Shown: positions 21,983 through 32,745 of the stretch, piece by piece
How the letters are laid out: every line of letters begins with the position of its first letter
Position numbering within the stretch: the stretch's first letter is position 1
DNA from: Silene conica
Lineage: Eukaryota; Streptophyta; Magnoliopsida; Caryophyllales; Caryophyllaceae
DNA: 64,000 nt
Direction of reading: 5' to 3'
Assembly: GCA_029255685.2 (NCBI GenBank)
Contig: CM055317.2
Location: forward strand, 71,165,460-71,229,459
Made by a program: the position numbers and the translations under genes
Notes under the pieces: generated by a model
Database searches by the model: none
What the model was told of the DNA's origin: nothing
Seen by the model: only the letters and a program-made list of their open reading frames with translations

Positions 21983-23624
21983 TTAGTTATACAGCAGTTT
22001 AATTGAACGTGTTCTAGACTGAAAAGAAGATAAAACAAAACCATATAAGCAACTCATTGTTGTGATTTAAGTCTATATTAAATTGAATTTAAACTCGTAG
22101 ACTCATGCATTTATATAATTGATCTCCCTCAAGAATTATATAAATGATCCCAAGACTCAATTTCCGTATATTGATAAGCCCACAGTTTGGCTAATTCCAC
22201 CGTTTGAACTCTTGGTCGATAGATTTCCGTAAATCCTATCTATTAGTCCATCTCAGTCACTGGATATTATCGAGTGACCATGATGTTGAGATAAAATAAA
22301 TCATCTGTTCCCACTTACCCGACGTAGAAGGGGTCATATTGTGCCTACCGACGAAGAAGGGATTCATGGGAGGCTGATTTATAAAGACTATTCTCAATTT
22401 TTGGTTATACGAGGAAGACCCCATCAACTTATATTTATTCATATTAAGTGAACTAAAATCTAGCATATGCGTGAATGAATTAAATTAAGTGATGGCTTTG
22501 TAATTGACATGTGACATCTGTATTGTCACAGAAAACTAACGCGTAACCTCTACATGAGTCAGTTTTCAGGCATGTTATAGGTGGTTTGGTTTTAGGCGGA
22601 ATATGATGCAAGCTATTATCGATGAAAGTATAAGATAAATGCGATAAACGTAAATAAAAGTCCTAGTGTGGCCTATCCTACCAAAATAAACATAAAACAA
22701 CTTGGAATCCACCGTTGGACCCTAGAAGCTTGTCTTGATGTTCCATCTTGGTCCTTGCAGCGGGAGTGAGCATCCGGTCTCCGTCTTTGGTCTTCACAAA
22801 ATTACTAATTTAAATTACAAATATAACCCTATTTACATTCTAATTTAAATGCAAAAGTAATTACATGGCAAAAACCCAAAACGGAGATACAAGATCTCAA
22901 AATTACAAGCAAGATTGTGTCCCATCATTACGGTGACACAATCTTCTAAGGCCACACTAAGTTACAACCATTTGCAAAAATTAAATACGTTATTGAAAGC
23001 ATTCACAAGGCATTCAACAAGACGATAAATAAAATGCATCAACTAAAACAAAATTTATTCATGACATAATACTGTTATTATGATTAACAAATTTTTACCA
23101 AACCACCTTTTAGGATTAAAATTATGTGATTATACCGTTTTAATCACTTTAATTTTAATAAGTTTATAATCCTATTATTTTAAACCGTTTTAAAATAATA
23201 TGTATCAAACGAGGGTGAACCGTTTCACAAAATTAATAATATACTATTTCCGTATATAGTATATTACTAAAGGCCATGTGAAAATAAAACATGTTATTTT
23301 CGGAAAATAAAAAAAAACGAGTCTGTTACAGGGGTGGTCTACCGACCCAATAAACAGGTCAACCGACCACCTGGCGGAAATTTTTTTTTTTTTTTTTTTT
23401 TTAAAGCAGAATGGTCGACCGACCCGAAAAACAGGTCGACCGACCACAAAACACGAAACCGAGTTTCTGAACACGATTTCTCACAAAAGATAAACTGTCG
23501 AAACAGAAAAACACGCAGGAGGCGGTCGACCGACCGCAACGGGGTCGATCGACCGACTTAGCGGCAGAAGACGATTTTTCAGGTTTTAAAACTTACGAAA
23601 AACACAAAGGTAAAATTTTCATGG
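21983..23624 (-). other. Leader of the Copia element between gag and the primer-binding site
   Basis: 1.6 kb, AT-rich, with no supported gene. It holds a poly(T) run at 23381-23402 (poly(A) in the element's sense) and three 12-mer pairs at 23336-23558. Confidence 0.6.
23336..23558 (+). repeat. Three phased 12-mer pairs in the Copia leader
   Basis: Copies start at 23336 (GGTCTACCGACC) and 23357 (GGTCAACCGACC), at 23413 and 23434 (perfect), and at 23524 with a diverged partner near 23543-23558. The first two pairs keep exactly 21 bp with spacers caataaaca and cgaaaaaca, which resemble the Athila LTR spacers. The third is off phase. Confidence 0.93.
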
Positions 23625-23640
23625 CCTGGCTCTGATACCA
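23625..23640 (-). other. Primer-binding site (initiator tRNA-Met) of the Copia element
   Basis: On the minus strand TGGTATCAGAGCCAGG starts 2 bp inside the 5' LTR (23643-24617). This is the standard plant Copia primer-binding site. Confidence 0.93.
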
Positions 23641-23642
23641 CT

Positions 23643-24617
23643 TGTGGGGAATAAAGCATGTATTCGCCCCAAACTTGCAGGATTATAATGAAACATACAA
23701 TTGTGATTAAAATCAACCTTTGGTCCTTTGTGCTTATGGCCTAAGAACAGGAATTAAAGTAAATTCCCTCCTATAACTTGCACCCAAGACTTGATTGAGA
23801 TGATGCCGCGTGTGCTAGAAAATACTCTCCAATTGCCTTGCAATATGGGGAGAGCCTTTTGAGGTTTTAGATGTGAGATCTGAGTTTTTGGGAAAAAGAT
23901 GTTCTCAAAACCCTAATTATTCTTGAGATCTGTTTTAATCAGTAAAACAATCAGTAGTCTCACAAAAGGACAAGTTCTCTCCTTTTGTAATACTTGGCCG
24001 GCCGAGATTGGTCTTGGGTAGGAGTGGGCTTTCCACTCTTACCTTATTCCAATGCATGATTCGACCCATTTTGCTAAAATATAATTTGCGGGTTTTTATT
24101 ATAAATCGCACACATGTTATCAGATATTAATACAGTCGATATATTAATAATGGTCTGATAAAATACGATATTGTATAATTGGCCAAATTAATATAACTGT
24201 TTATATTAATACGCAAATACAATATTTAATTAAATATAACTGCTTGTATTTAATTTTACGAATTAATCATGTAATCCGCATTAGCTAAAATTATTTAATC
24301 CGTATTAAATAATAATCTCAACATCTCATTGACTAATTTAATAGTCAATATCTCTGACTAACTGTTTAGTCATATCCGGCATAAATGTGACTGTATTTTC
24401 ATACCTTCACATCTCTCAAACGTGTCCTATAGGTGTGACGTATAGGGACCAGTTGATCACCGCCATCCGTATGACAATAACGTCAAACTTATCTAGCAAG
24501 CCAACCGTTATTGATAAACGTGGATCAACTGATAATAATACAAAAGTATGCCCTTGTGATCCTTAAAGAGATTTAATAAGTCATTGTACTTAATTGTCAA
24601 GGACACCAGCCCCAACA
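23643..24617 (-). repeat. 5' LTR (right) of the Copia element
   Basis: 975 bp, paired with 16081-17086, bordered by the duplication cgcat at 24618-24622. Confidence 0.93.
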
Positions 24618-25177
24618 CGCATAACATCCTTATTCTTAGGTTCTACCCCCAATGCTTCCACCAGATCCACTTTTGCTTCTAAAAACTTATTCAACTTCAT
24701 ATATGCCATTGCGCTACGAAAACGAGCCTTCACATTTTTTGGAAATGATTCCAATATTATGGTACACAAATCCAAAGCAGCTCTGAATTCCTCAAGTTTC
24801 AGGGCACTACAAGCCGCCAGATTAGAATTAAGGGAGATTGTAAGGTTAGATAACAGTTGATCGAATATCCTCACTTCAAATACCACCCATGCTCATACCA
24901 AAAAGCTTACAAGCCTCATCATAACACGAAGCAGTCTCATCAAAGTGATTTTGCCTAAAAAGGACGTTTCCTATATCTTTAAGCGCTTTACCTCAGACAA
25001 GGCCAAAGTAAACGACCCCTTCATTTTCGTAAAATGACTTATCATTCTTTCCCCATCATCGTTAATAAACCCATCACTAACATGGACACAAGCAAAGTTA
25101 TCCAGAAATTCATGATATACAGAAGGTGATGTCATACCCACAGACCGCGAACGAAAAACCAAAACACCACCCAACAA
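24618..25177 (-). pseudogene. TPR-domain protein gene, 5' part, cut by the Copia element
   Basis: Read on the minus strand. A likely start is the ATG near 25138 (MTSPSVYHEFLDNFA...). A TPR stretch follows (KDIGNVLFRQNHFDE, then SNLAACSALKLEEFRAALDL, then AMAYMKLNKFLEAKVDLVEAL), ending KNKDVMR at the Copia junction. The codons spanning duplication cgcat continue at 16080 as MRELEVVKC. Three helix pairs like these occur in FKBP-type isomerases and Hsp90/Hsp70 co-chaperones, where TPRs bind C-terminal EEVD tails; which family this is I cannot say. Two frame changes are visible, one before GKALKDIGN (near 24987) and one after LFGMSMGG (near 24885), apart from the insertions. It is therefore most likely a pseudogene, unless small introns explain the changes. 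Confidence 0.65.
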
Positions 25178-25566
25178 ACAAGAAGACTAAGAAACGAAAC
25201 AACACCACACCGTCACACCCAGTGTCACACACAACAATGAGACCAAACTGAACAGTAAAAAGAATGTAGAAATTAACGAACAATAATCACACCATAGATA
25301 GCCCTTCCATGGTGAGAAACAAACAAGCAAAAAACTACACAAAAAACGAACCTTAAGACAGTGGCGAAACTAAAAGACGGTGATGGGAAACGGTAGCGAA
25401 GTTGAGAAGCAAGAAAACGAGATGAGTAGGAGATGTAGTCTCGCCGGCGACCCAGAAGAGGCGACTCGAAAAGTCGCCGGCGAGGGAGATGCGATTTAGG
25501 GATTTGTAATTGGGGGAATTTTTGGAGATTTTTCTCTTTCTCTATCCTGTTTCTATTTCCATACAT
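25178..25566 (-). other. Upstream / 5' UTR-like region of the TPR gene
   Basis: No supported gene. On the minus strand it has the C/T-rich, CG-containing character of a plant 5' region (cctcgccggcgacttttcgagtcg near 25440-25480), upstream of the likely start near 25138. Promoter elements cannot be fixed by eye. Confidence 0.3.
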
Positions 25567-28146
25567 ACTGGATTACAAATCAATTTTAGGGTTGAAAACA
25601 GATATTCTATAACTTTTATAATTGATAAATGAATACCAAAAAAAAGACAAGAGAAAAATATTACATCCATATTGGAAGAAGAAAATGTAAGTCTATGAGA
25701 ACTATAACTATTTCACATACGTAATTGTAATATCCAAATTTAAGAACGTAAAAAAATAAAAAGTAATGGCCAAAGCCAAAGGAACGAATAGTTGGACGTG
25801 TCCACTGTGAGAGCCAAGTGTGGGGCGGGCGGATAGGGTGCTAGGGCATTGATGCGTTTAGTAAACCGAGCACGACGTGAAAGAGGGGGCTGGGCTGGGC
25901 TGGGCTGGGCTAGGATGGCTAGATTGAGTTCTTGTCTGGCCTAGGTCGGCCAAATTAGGGTCTACTATTTATTTATATTTATTTTTCTGAACCCGGAAAA
26001 GTTAGAGTGGAAATCTCTAGAGGGTGGGCTGGGCTAGGTTAGCACACGAGCTACCATGTTGGTTGAAAATGATTCAATGTGACAGGTTGGGCATGGGTGA
26101 ATTTTGAAATAAAAATAAAAGGGTGGCCAAGAAATAATGAGTTAAATTAACACGTGAATCTTTACACTCAACCATCAAGTCTCGAGTTAATGAGAGCCGA
26201 GTAATCATTTATTCACTGAAATATATAAAACTTGAATCGGTTGATCCGAGCTAACCCACCACATTGGCCACCACTACCACTAGGCACTACACCACTAGTG
26301 ACTGGCTCCTATAAACTTTCAAGAAAATAGCTTACAAATATTTCTAACTTTGGTCAATCACTACACCACTACTAGAGGCATTACGTGTCAAAAGGGAATC
26401 ACATAAAAATGGGGTACCCTTAAAATGTAAGGACAAAGTAGACGTGAATGACACGTTAGCACGCTATAATAAAGCAAAATTGTCTCCAAATAAGGATCTT
26501 TTTCTTTGTTTCATGCATCATTTATTTGCAGATCTTATGATAAAATTTAGTTCATGCATGTCACTGTATAAATATATAGACTGTAAAGTTACTCTTTTAC
26601 TGCATATAGATATCACCTTTTTTGAGAAAATTAACTACACGTGTGATCAAGAATACTCCATAGTTATTCTCATGGTTTTTTGTTATTATTGCTATACTAT
26701 TCATTATGGTTTAACTGCCTTTATTTTATAATTTGTCTCCTGTTTATGAATACAAATCCTGCCTCTTGTTTTTCTCAACTTTTCATTTCTTTTCTTTTAT
26801 GTCCTGTGAAAACAATGTAACGTGCATGTTGTTATAAGTTTTATCACGTCCGCGTTATTCGTAGAAGTGGTAATTGAAAATACAAATTATTGTTTACGAG
26901 GGGTTTATGCGTTTTACATAATATACGGGTCAACTGATAAATAATAGGAAAGGAAATGACAAAAAATTTATCCTATGTATTTATATGGGGTATGCGGTAA
27001 TGCACGTATCAAAAAATGAGTCGAAACTCGAAAGTTATATACTCCGTAATTGATACTGTAAATGATATGCTATACACATAGGTAATTGGAGAGGCCGATC
27101 GTTGATACGAGAATTACTTATGGAGTAGAAAATAAAAGGGCGAAAGTGTGAAAACTAACAACGCAATTCACTTATATAGTTGTATAGAAAAACCGTAGTT
27201 ATATATATAAGTTAAGTCTAATTTTTCATTACTATAAGACCTGAGTATAAATATCTTAGTTACATGTTTATACTCACTTTATTTCTCGATAAAATAAGTG
27301 TAACGTATATACATATTACTAAGACGGGAGGACGGACACGAGGTTCATAAATCATAATAATGGGATGCATGTGAGTAGTGACAAGGTAATGCTCGTAAGT
27401 CAGACCCAAAATAATGGTGCCTGGTTAATTTTGAGTTGTTTGAAACAGTAGAATTACTGCTTATTAGACCTAATGTTTTGGTCCCTAGATAGATACTAGA
27501 ACGTCGACAAGCTAGGGATACAAGAATCTTGAATGATTGCAATATGGATTACTTTGTTCTCATCTACTCATCTACGGAGTATCGATCTAGATCTACCTAG
27601 CTAGCAAAGCCAGGGTAGATTATAGTCAGTACACTGGTATTGTAGAGTACCAAACTATCGACTATAGGTCTAGGGTTTCGAATTTTTCTCGTTCAGATAT
27701 TGTATTGTTCTTGCGTTTCTTTTGATAGTTTATTCTACTCTGTATAATTAAGGAGTTTAGATTTCATAAGTAAAAGTTTTAATTTATTGTTCACCATGCA
27801 TGTCCCATTTATATTTTCCTCCTTTGATTTAGTGACAGGGCGATTTTAGAAATAGATCACATGGGGCGCAAAAATTTAACAATGATTTTGGCGATGAGAA
27901 TTAAAATTTAAATACAAAAAAAATTGCGAGGTTAAGGTAAAACACGAAATTAAAAAGACTAGATCTAAATAATTCAAGAAGTTATAAATAAAATACTTTG
28001 TATAAATGTCTAAGTATATAGCTTTTTCATGTGAAAATAGTACTTTTTATAATATATTTCAAATAATAATTGTAGTTAAATAAAAGGATATTTGAACACT
28101 AGTCACCACATTAATATTACAACATTAAATAGCATTAAAAGCGCAA
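25567..28146. other. Intergenic, AT-rich; short GGGCT array
   Basis: No gene, TE ends or structured RNA recognised. The only clear item is a pentamer array (GGGCT, about five copies) at 25886-25911. Confidence 0.6.
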
Positions 28147-28896
28147 TCTATCTCTATAAAAGGAGTAGATTTTAAACCCCTCTCATTGGTTCCTTAAAAT
28201 AAGGAATGATTGAGCTCACTAATTTTACATTGATTTAATTTCTCTCTCTTATATTCACAATTAATTCCGACATTTACTCATCCCTAATTACGTATTATAA
28301 TCTTTACTCATTCCTAATTACGTAATCGATTGCAGCAGTATTACATTTCGTCATTGTCATAATAAAATACGATACGATCAAACTATTGCTAATCGAATAT
28401 TTAAATAACAATATACAACGGTCAAATAAAATACAATATCGGTCCAAAAATTAGATCCGAAAAACAAAAAATTACAAACAACAAAAATAATATCGATTCA
28501 AAAATTAAATCCGAAAAACAAAAAATTACAAATAGCAAAAATAATTACGTCCAAGAATTAAATTACATTATATTTTCCAATCAAATCAAATACAAATTAA
28601 GATACCAAAAAAGATAAAATACGATATACAACAGTCCAATATATATCAAAATGATCATATTACGTTTACATTTGTAACATATTTGTAAAGTTACATATTA
28701 CGTTTACATTGTAACATATTTTTTAGCGTATGATTGTACTTAGTAACTTAAATAGTATGTACGTCGAATATCAAATTATAGACTATTTACATTGTCACCG
28801 CATTGCACATTTAATCACGGTAATTTATATGCTTCAGTATCCAAGGTAATGCTTGCAATTTCGACCCGTGCATATTTTGCACGGGTTTAAAACTAG
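28147..28896 (+). mobile_element. Non-autonomous Helitron
   Basis: The 5' end is TCTATCTCTATAAAAGGAG after an A (28146). The 3' end is an 8-bp perfect hairpin CCCGTGCA/TGCACGGG (28865-28872 and 28878-28885), then TTTAAAA and CTAG (28893-28896), followed by T. These are the three Helitron hallmarks: TC start, hairpin plus CTRR, and A/T target. There is no RepHel coding. Internally about 60 bp is repeated in tandem near 28440-28555. The exact start could be 28151. Confidence 0.75.
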
Positions 28897-29567
28897 TTTA
28901 TGACTAAAAGAGATAGAAATGCAAAAATGTCAGCCATGAGGGTCGAACTCATGACCAAAAGAATAGATACTAACTACTAAGTATCTGACAAATTCTAGGT
29001 AGCACCAAAACGGACACGGACACGGACATGACACGGACACGGGACACGGCATGCCATGAAATTTAGGACACGGGACACGGCATTTAAATTTAATAAAATA
29101 TACATTTAATAGTTATAAATTTTTGATTTTTTTTTTTGTAAAAGTATTTGATATTAATTTTAGGGTTTTTTGTCTAACACCACCTTTAAAAAACTTTTTC
29201 TTCCAAACACCACCTTCAAAAAAATAATTTGTCAAACACCACCTTTAATAATTTTTTTTTTGTCAAACACCACATTTTGGCCAAAGTTTCAGCGTTTGTG
29301 ATGGGGTGACTTTCAGTCGATGTTTGAGATAGCAAACGAGGTCGGTTTAGAGTGTTCTTGAACTCGTTGGAAAGGTGGGAGTACAGGCTGTCCAATTGTT
29401 GTCAACACGGTGGTCAAAGATGTCCTTATACGGTGTAGATTGATGTGTAAAGTAAGGTTGTTTAGAGAAATAGCTAGGAATTTGGGTTTAGCACGAGTTG
29501 TTAGAGGGGTTTTCAAGGGTCATTAAATGGGCTTATGATGTTTGCACTACAATAAAATACTGTCCTT

Positions 29568-29912
29568 GCGACGGGTAATTTGCGACGGATAGAAAATCCG
29601 TCGCAAATTTGGTTTTGGGACGGACTTTGCGACGGACCTAAATTTCCCAGACCCGCGAAGTGAAAGTCAAATGGCGTGAAAGTTTGCGACGGAAAATCCG
29701 TCGCAAATATTGACTTTTGCGACGGAAATTCCGTCGCAAACATATTGACCAGACTTGACCAAAAGTTGGCCAAGGTCAAACCTTGACCACATTTGCGACG
29801 GAAATTCCGTCGCAAATATTGACTTTTGCGACGGAATTTCCGTCGCAAATCTGGTCAACGTCAAACCTTGACCAGATTTGCGACGAAAATTCCGTCGCAA
29901 ATGTCCGTCGCA
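29568..29912 (+). repeat. Left subterminal TTTGCGACGGA repeat array of the CACTA element
   Basis: More than ten copies of the word in both orientations. Many face each other as near-palindromes (TTTGCGACGGA AATTCCGTCGCAAA type), and blocks are spaced by ttgaccagacttgacc-like linkers. Confidence 0.9.
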
Positions 29913-29999
29913 AAGTAATAATATACAGACCCCGCGGGTCATATTTTTCCCCAAATCGATTTCATAACTTTTAACCTAAAACCCTTAAAGCGATTGCGA

Positions 30000-30200
30000 C
30001 ACCCACCACCCCACCACACCACCACCCTACCACGCCGCCGCAGCCTCCTCCTCCTCCTTCCTCCTTCCTCCTTCCTCCTTCCTCCTTCCTCCTTCCTTCC
30101 TCCTCCTTCCTCCTCCTTCCTCTCCTTCTCCTTTCTTCTCCCTTCCACCTGCCACCTCACCGCCGCCACCACCTCACCGCCGCCACCTTGCCGCCGCCAC
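30000..30200 (+). repeat. CCACC- and CTTCCTC-rich low-complexity stretch
   Basis: A pyrimidine-rich stretch with CTTCCTC repeats at about 30045-30130, inside the CACTA element. It is probably the 5' untranslated part of its gene. Confidence 0.7.
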
Positions 30201-30521
30201 TTCTTTCTTCCTTCTCCATTTCTCCTTATGTATGTATACTAACTTTCGTTATTTATATACCGTCTTAATTAGTTATGTTTAATCCGTCGCAAATTCCGTA
30301 TTATTGTTTTTTTATTGTTATTAGGATTAGTTAGTTTAGTTTAATTGTTATTTGATTAGTTTAGTTAGTATTGTTAGGTGGTTAGTAATATTAGGTTAGT
30401 AGCTAATTCCGTCCCAAATCCGTCGCATAATGTTGTTAAGATGTTTAGGACGATTGATTTTTGATATAAAATTTGCATTGTTGTTGATTGTTAGTGTTGT
30501 TGATTTGTTTAGAATATTCTT

Positions 30522-30796
30522 GAATAGTACCCGTTCAATAATTACACATTAGGTGTAATTATTGAATAGTCCCCGTTTTGGGACTGTCTTTGAATCTTTC
30601 ATGCCATTTAGGTAGTAAACACTCTTATATTTTCTTGATTGTAATGAAACAAAAATTGGGCAACACTTCCTTATTGTTCTCCAAATACATTCTATATAAT
30701 GTATTTGGAGAACAATAGGGAAGTGCTGCCCAATTTTTGTCTCATTACAATCAAGAAAATATAAGAGTGTTTACTAATGGTATGAAAGATTCAAAG
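30522..30796 (+). repeat. Two adjacent hairpins inside the CACTA element
   Basis: A small hairpin (TTCAATAATTACAC / GTGTAATTATTGAA, about 30532-30566) is followed by a long one with arms of about 100 bp (30588-30691 and 30698-30796) and a 6-base loop. The arms are almost perfectly complementary. This could be an embedded MITE or an inverted duplication. Confidence 0.85.
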
Positions 30797-30856
30797 ATGG
30801 GTTTAGGCTGGAGAGATAAGGACCCCAGACCAATATATGTAAATTGTTTTTTTTTG

Positions 30857-30960
30857 CAGGTTGGTGTTGGTGTTGGTGTTGGTGTTGTTGGTGTTGGTGT
30901 TGGTGTTGGTAGTTGTAGTTGTAGTTGTAGTTGTAGTTGTTGTTGTTGTTGTTGTTGTTT
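30857..30960 (+). repeat. GGTGTT, TGTAGT and TGT microsatellite
   Basis: Three successive short-unit arrays, right before the coding part of the CACTA element. Confidence 0.9.
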
Positions 30961-31142
30961 ATATATATGTAGTTGTTATTTAATTGTTGTTGTTAATTAA
31001 TTGTTGTTATTGTTGTTAATAAGTTGTTAACTAGTTTTTGTTGTTAGTTGTTGTTATATATATATATATATGTAGTTGTTGTTATTTAATTGTTGTTGTT
31101 AATTAGTTGTTGTTATTGTTTGTTAAAATATGTAGATTTACT

Positions 31143-32062
31143 ATGAAGAGATTAGAAAGAAAATGGATGTATGAAAGGTTGGATTCTAGGAAAAAAATAA
31201 GGCAGGATTTCGTAATTGGTGTTAATGAATTCATTAACTATGTTAAGCAACAAGAAGAATACGTTAGGAATAGAGAAATTAGGTGTCCATGTTCTAAGTG
31301 TAAGAATACAAAGTATTTAGTTGAGCAAGAAATACGGAAACACCTTGGTTTGAGAGGGTTTTGTGATAACTACTACGATTGGGTGTGTCACGGAGAGAAA
31401 TTCTCCGTTGAGGAAGAGGGAAGCTCATCAATGCACTCCGACAATCCTTATAGGGATATGGTAGAAGATGTGTTACGCGATAGCATTGATCAAATTAGGG
31501 AAGATGCTCTAAACGCCGAGGTGGTAGGAAAAAGTTTTTTCAAGAAAGTCGAAAATGATAAGTGAAGGGATCCCGGAGCAAGATATCGACGACAACGAGA
31601 TCTACTTCGAAGAAGTAGGCGGTTTCAACAAGAAAGGGTTGATACTCGGTATGGGAAATGCAGCCCCAGTCATTTACGAGCGTCGTCGTCACTCAAGTGC
31701 TGGGACCCAGTCATCATACACCCCAGGTTTGTATTTTATAGTTTATTAAAAATTAAGACTAACCAATTATTTAACCGTTTATTAAATGAATATAATATCA
31801 TGTTTGACTATTCATTGCAGGTATCGTCGGCAGAGTTCTTCGAGAGAATGCTCAGCTAAGAGAACGTGATCTCGAGACATCCCAAAGGCTGAAGGCAATT
31901 GAAGAGTTCTTAAGTCAACGGGGGGCGGAGTTCACTACTCAGAGCTGCAACCCGGGAGGCTTTTCTCAGCCGAGACGCGACTTCGACGATGATGGCGGCG
32001 ACAATGCTAGGGCGGCCAGTCATTTCGCCACCCCACAGCCCACCGACACGACCGTTAGATAG
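31143..32062 (+). pseudogene. CACTA-encoded protein with a transposase-associated domain
   Basis: ATG at 31143. Residues 6 to about 85 (WMYERLDSRKKIRQDFVIGV to DNYYDWVCHGE, including CPCSKC) match the transposase-associated domain found at the N-terminus of plant CACTA transposases. This frame stops after 140 aa (31565). The rest of the protein, from about 31555, is in another frame (DNEIYFEEVGGFNKKG, GMGNAAPVIY), resembling the C-terminal part of a TnpA-like protein. It is spliced by a good GT-AG intron (31727-31820) to an exon ending at a stop at 32060-32062 (ENAQLRERDLETSQRLKAIE...). It looks like a deletion fusion of the start of one CACTA gene to the end of another, with one frame change. 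Confidence 0.7.
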
Positions 32063-32309
32063 GTTTTATTAGGTTGTTTAGTTGATGTACCGCGGATTAT
32101 GTTTAGGTTTTAGTTGGATGATCATTTGTACAACCTTCATTTTAGTTATGAAAAGACGTTTTAAAAACCTTGTCTCCGACAAGTTTTTTGTTGCTGGGTT
32201 GTTTTTCTGAAATTGCAGGTTTACAGATCATGCAAAAGGGAAAAAATGAATCATTTCAATGGAAATGGGGAGCTGGAAAAACGGCTGAAACCCGAAAATC
32301 ATACAGGAA

Positions 32310-32745
32310 TTTGCGACGGAAATGTCTCAATTTGCGACGGAATTCCGTCGCAAACCTTGACTAGAAGTCAAGGTCAGTCCAGATTTGCGACGGAATTTCC
32401 GTCGCAAAGGGGACTATTTGCGACGGATTTTCCGTCGCAAATCTGGACTGACTTTGACTTTTGGTCAAGGTCAGTCCAGATTTGCGACGGAAAATCCGTC
32501 GCAAATAGTCCCCTTTGCGACGGAAATTCCGTCGCAAACCTGGACTGACCTTGACTTTTGGTCAAGGTCCGTCCGTCGCAAAATAAGGTCAATCCGTCGC
32601 AAAAATGTTGCGACGGAAAAATCCGTCGCAAATAAACTTTTTGCGACAAAAATATGGGACAGATGCAGTCCGTCGCAAATCCGTCGCAAAATCATCATTT
32701 GCGACGGATTTCACCCTTTTTGCGACGGACTATTCCGTCGCAAAG
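32310..32745 (+). repeat. Right subterminal TTTGCGACGGA repeat array of the CACTA element
   Basis: About twenty copies of the same word in both orientations. A block near 32376-32440 is repeated inverted near 32475-32545, with the linker tggactgacc / ggtcagtcca, so the array also folds at a larger scale. Confidence 0.9.

Larger units (their letters stand above)
16081..24617 (-). mobile_element. Ty1/Copia LTR retrotransposon, inserted in a host exon
   Basis: 8.5 kb on the minus strand. LTRs TGTGGGG...CCAACA (in + orientation) lie at 16081-17086 and 23643-24617. A perfect 5-bp duplication cgcat is at 16076-16080 and 24618-24622. A primer-binding site for initiator tRNA-Met is next to the right LTR, which is the element's 5' LTR, and a purine tract is next to the left LTR. 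Domain order gag, integrase, reverse transcriptase, RNase H identifies Copia; the lineage within Copia is not certain. By eye the LTRs differ by under 1% substitutions plus one short length difference, so the insertion is young. It is broken: the coding region shows about one break. Confidence 0.95.

Noticed and set aside
28897-28994. tRNA- or SINE-like B box (GAGTTCGACCC on the minus strand) between the Helitron and the MITE
   Set aside because: Only one box is convincing and no poly(A) or target duplication was found.
30737-31000. 87-aa frame with Val-Gly and Cys runs
   Set aside because: Translation of the hairpin arm and the GGTGTT/TGT microsatellite.
29568-32745. CRISPR-like appearance of regularly repeated TTTGCGACGGA words
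   Set aside because: Plant nuclear DNA; words face both ways, spacing is irregular, and they sit at the ends of a CACTA transposon.
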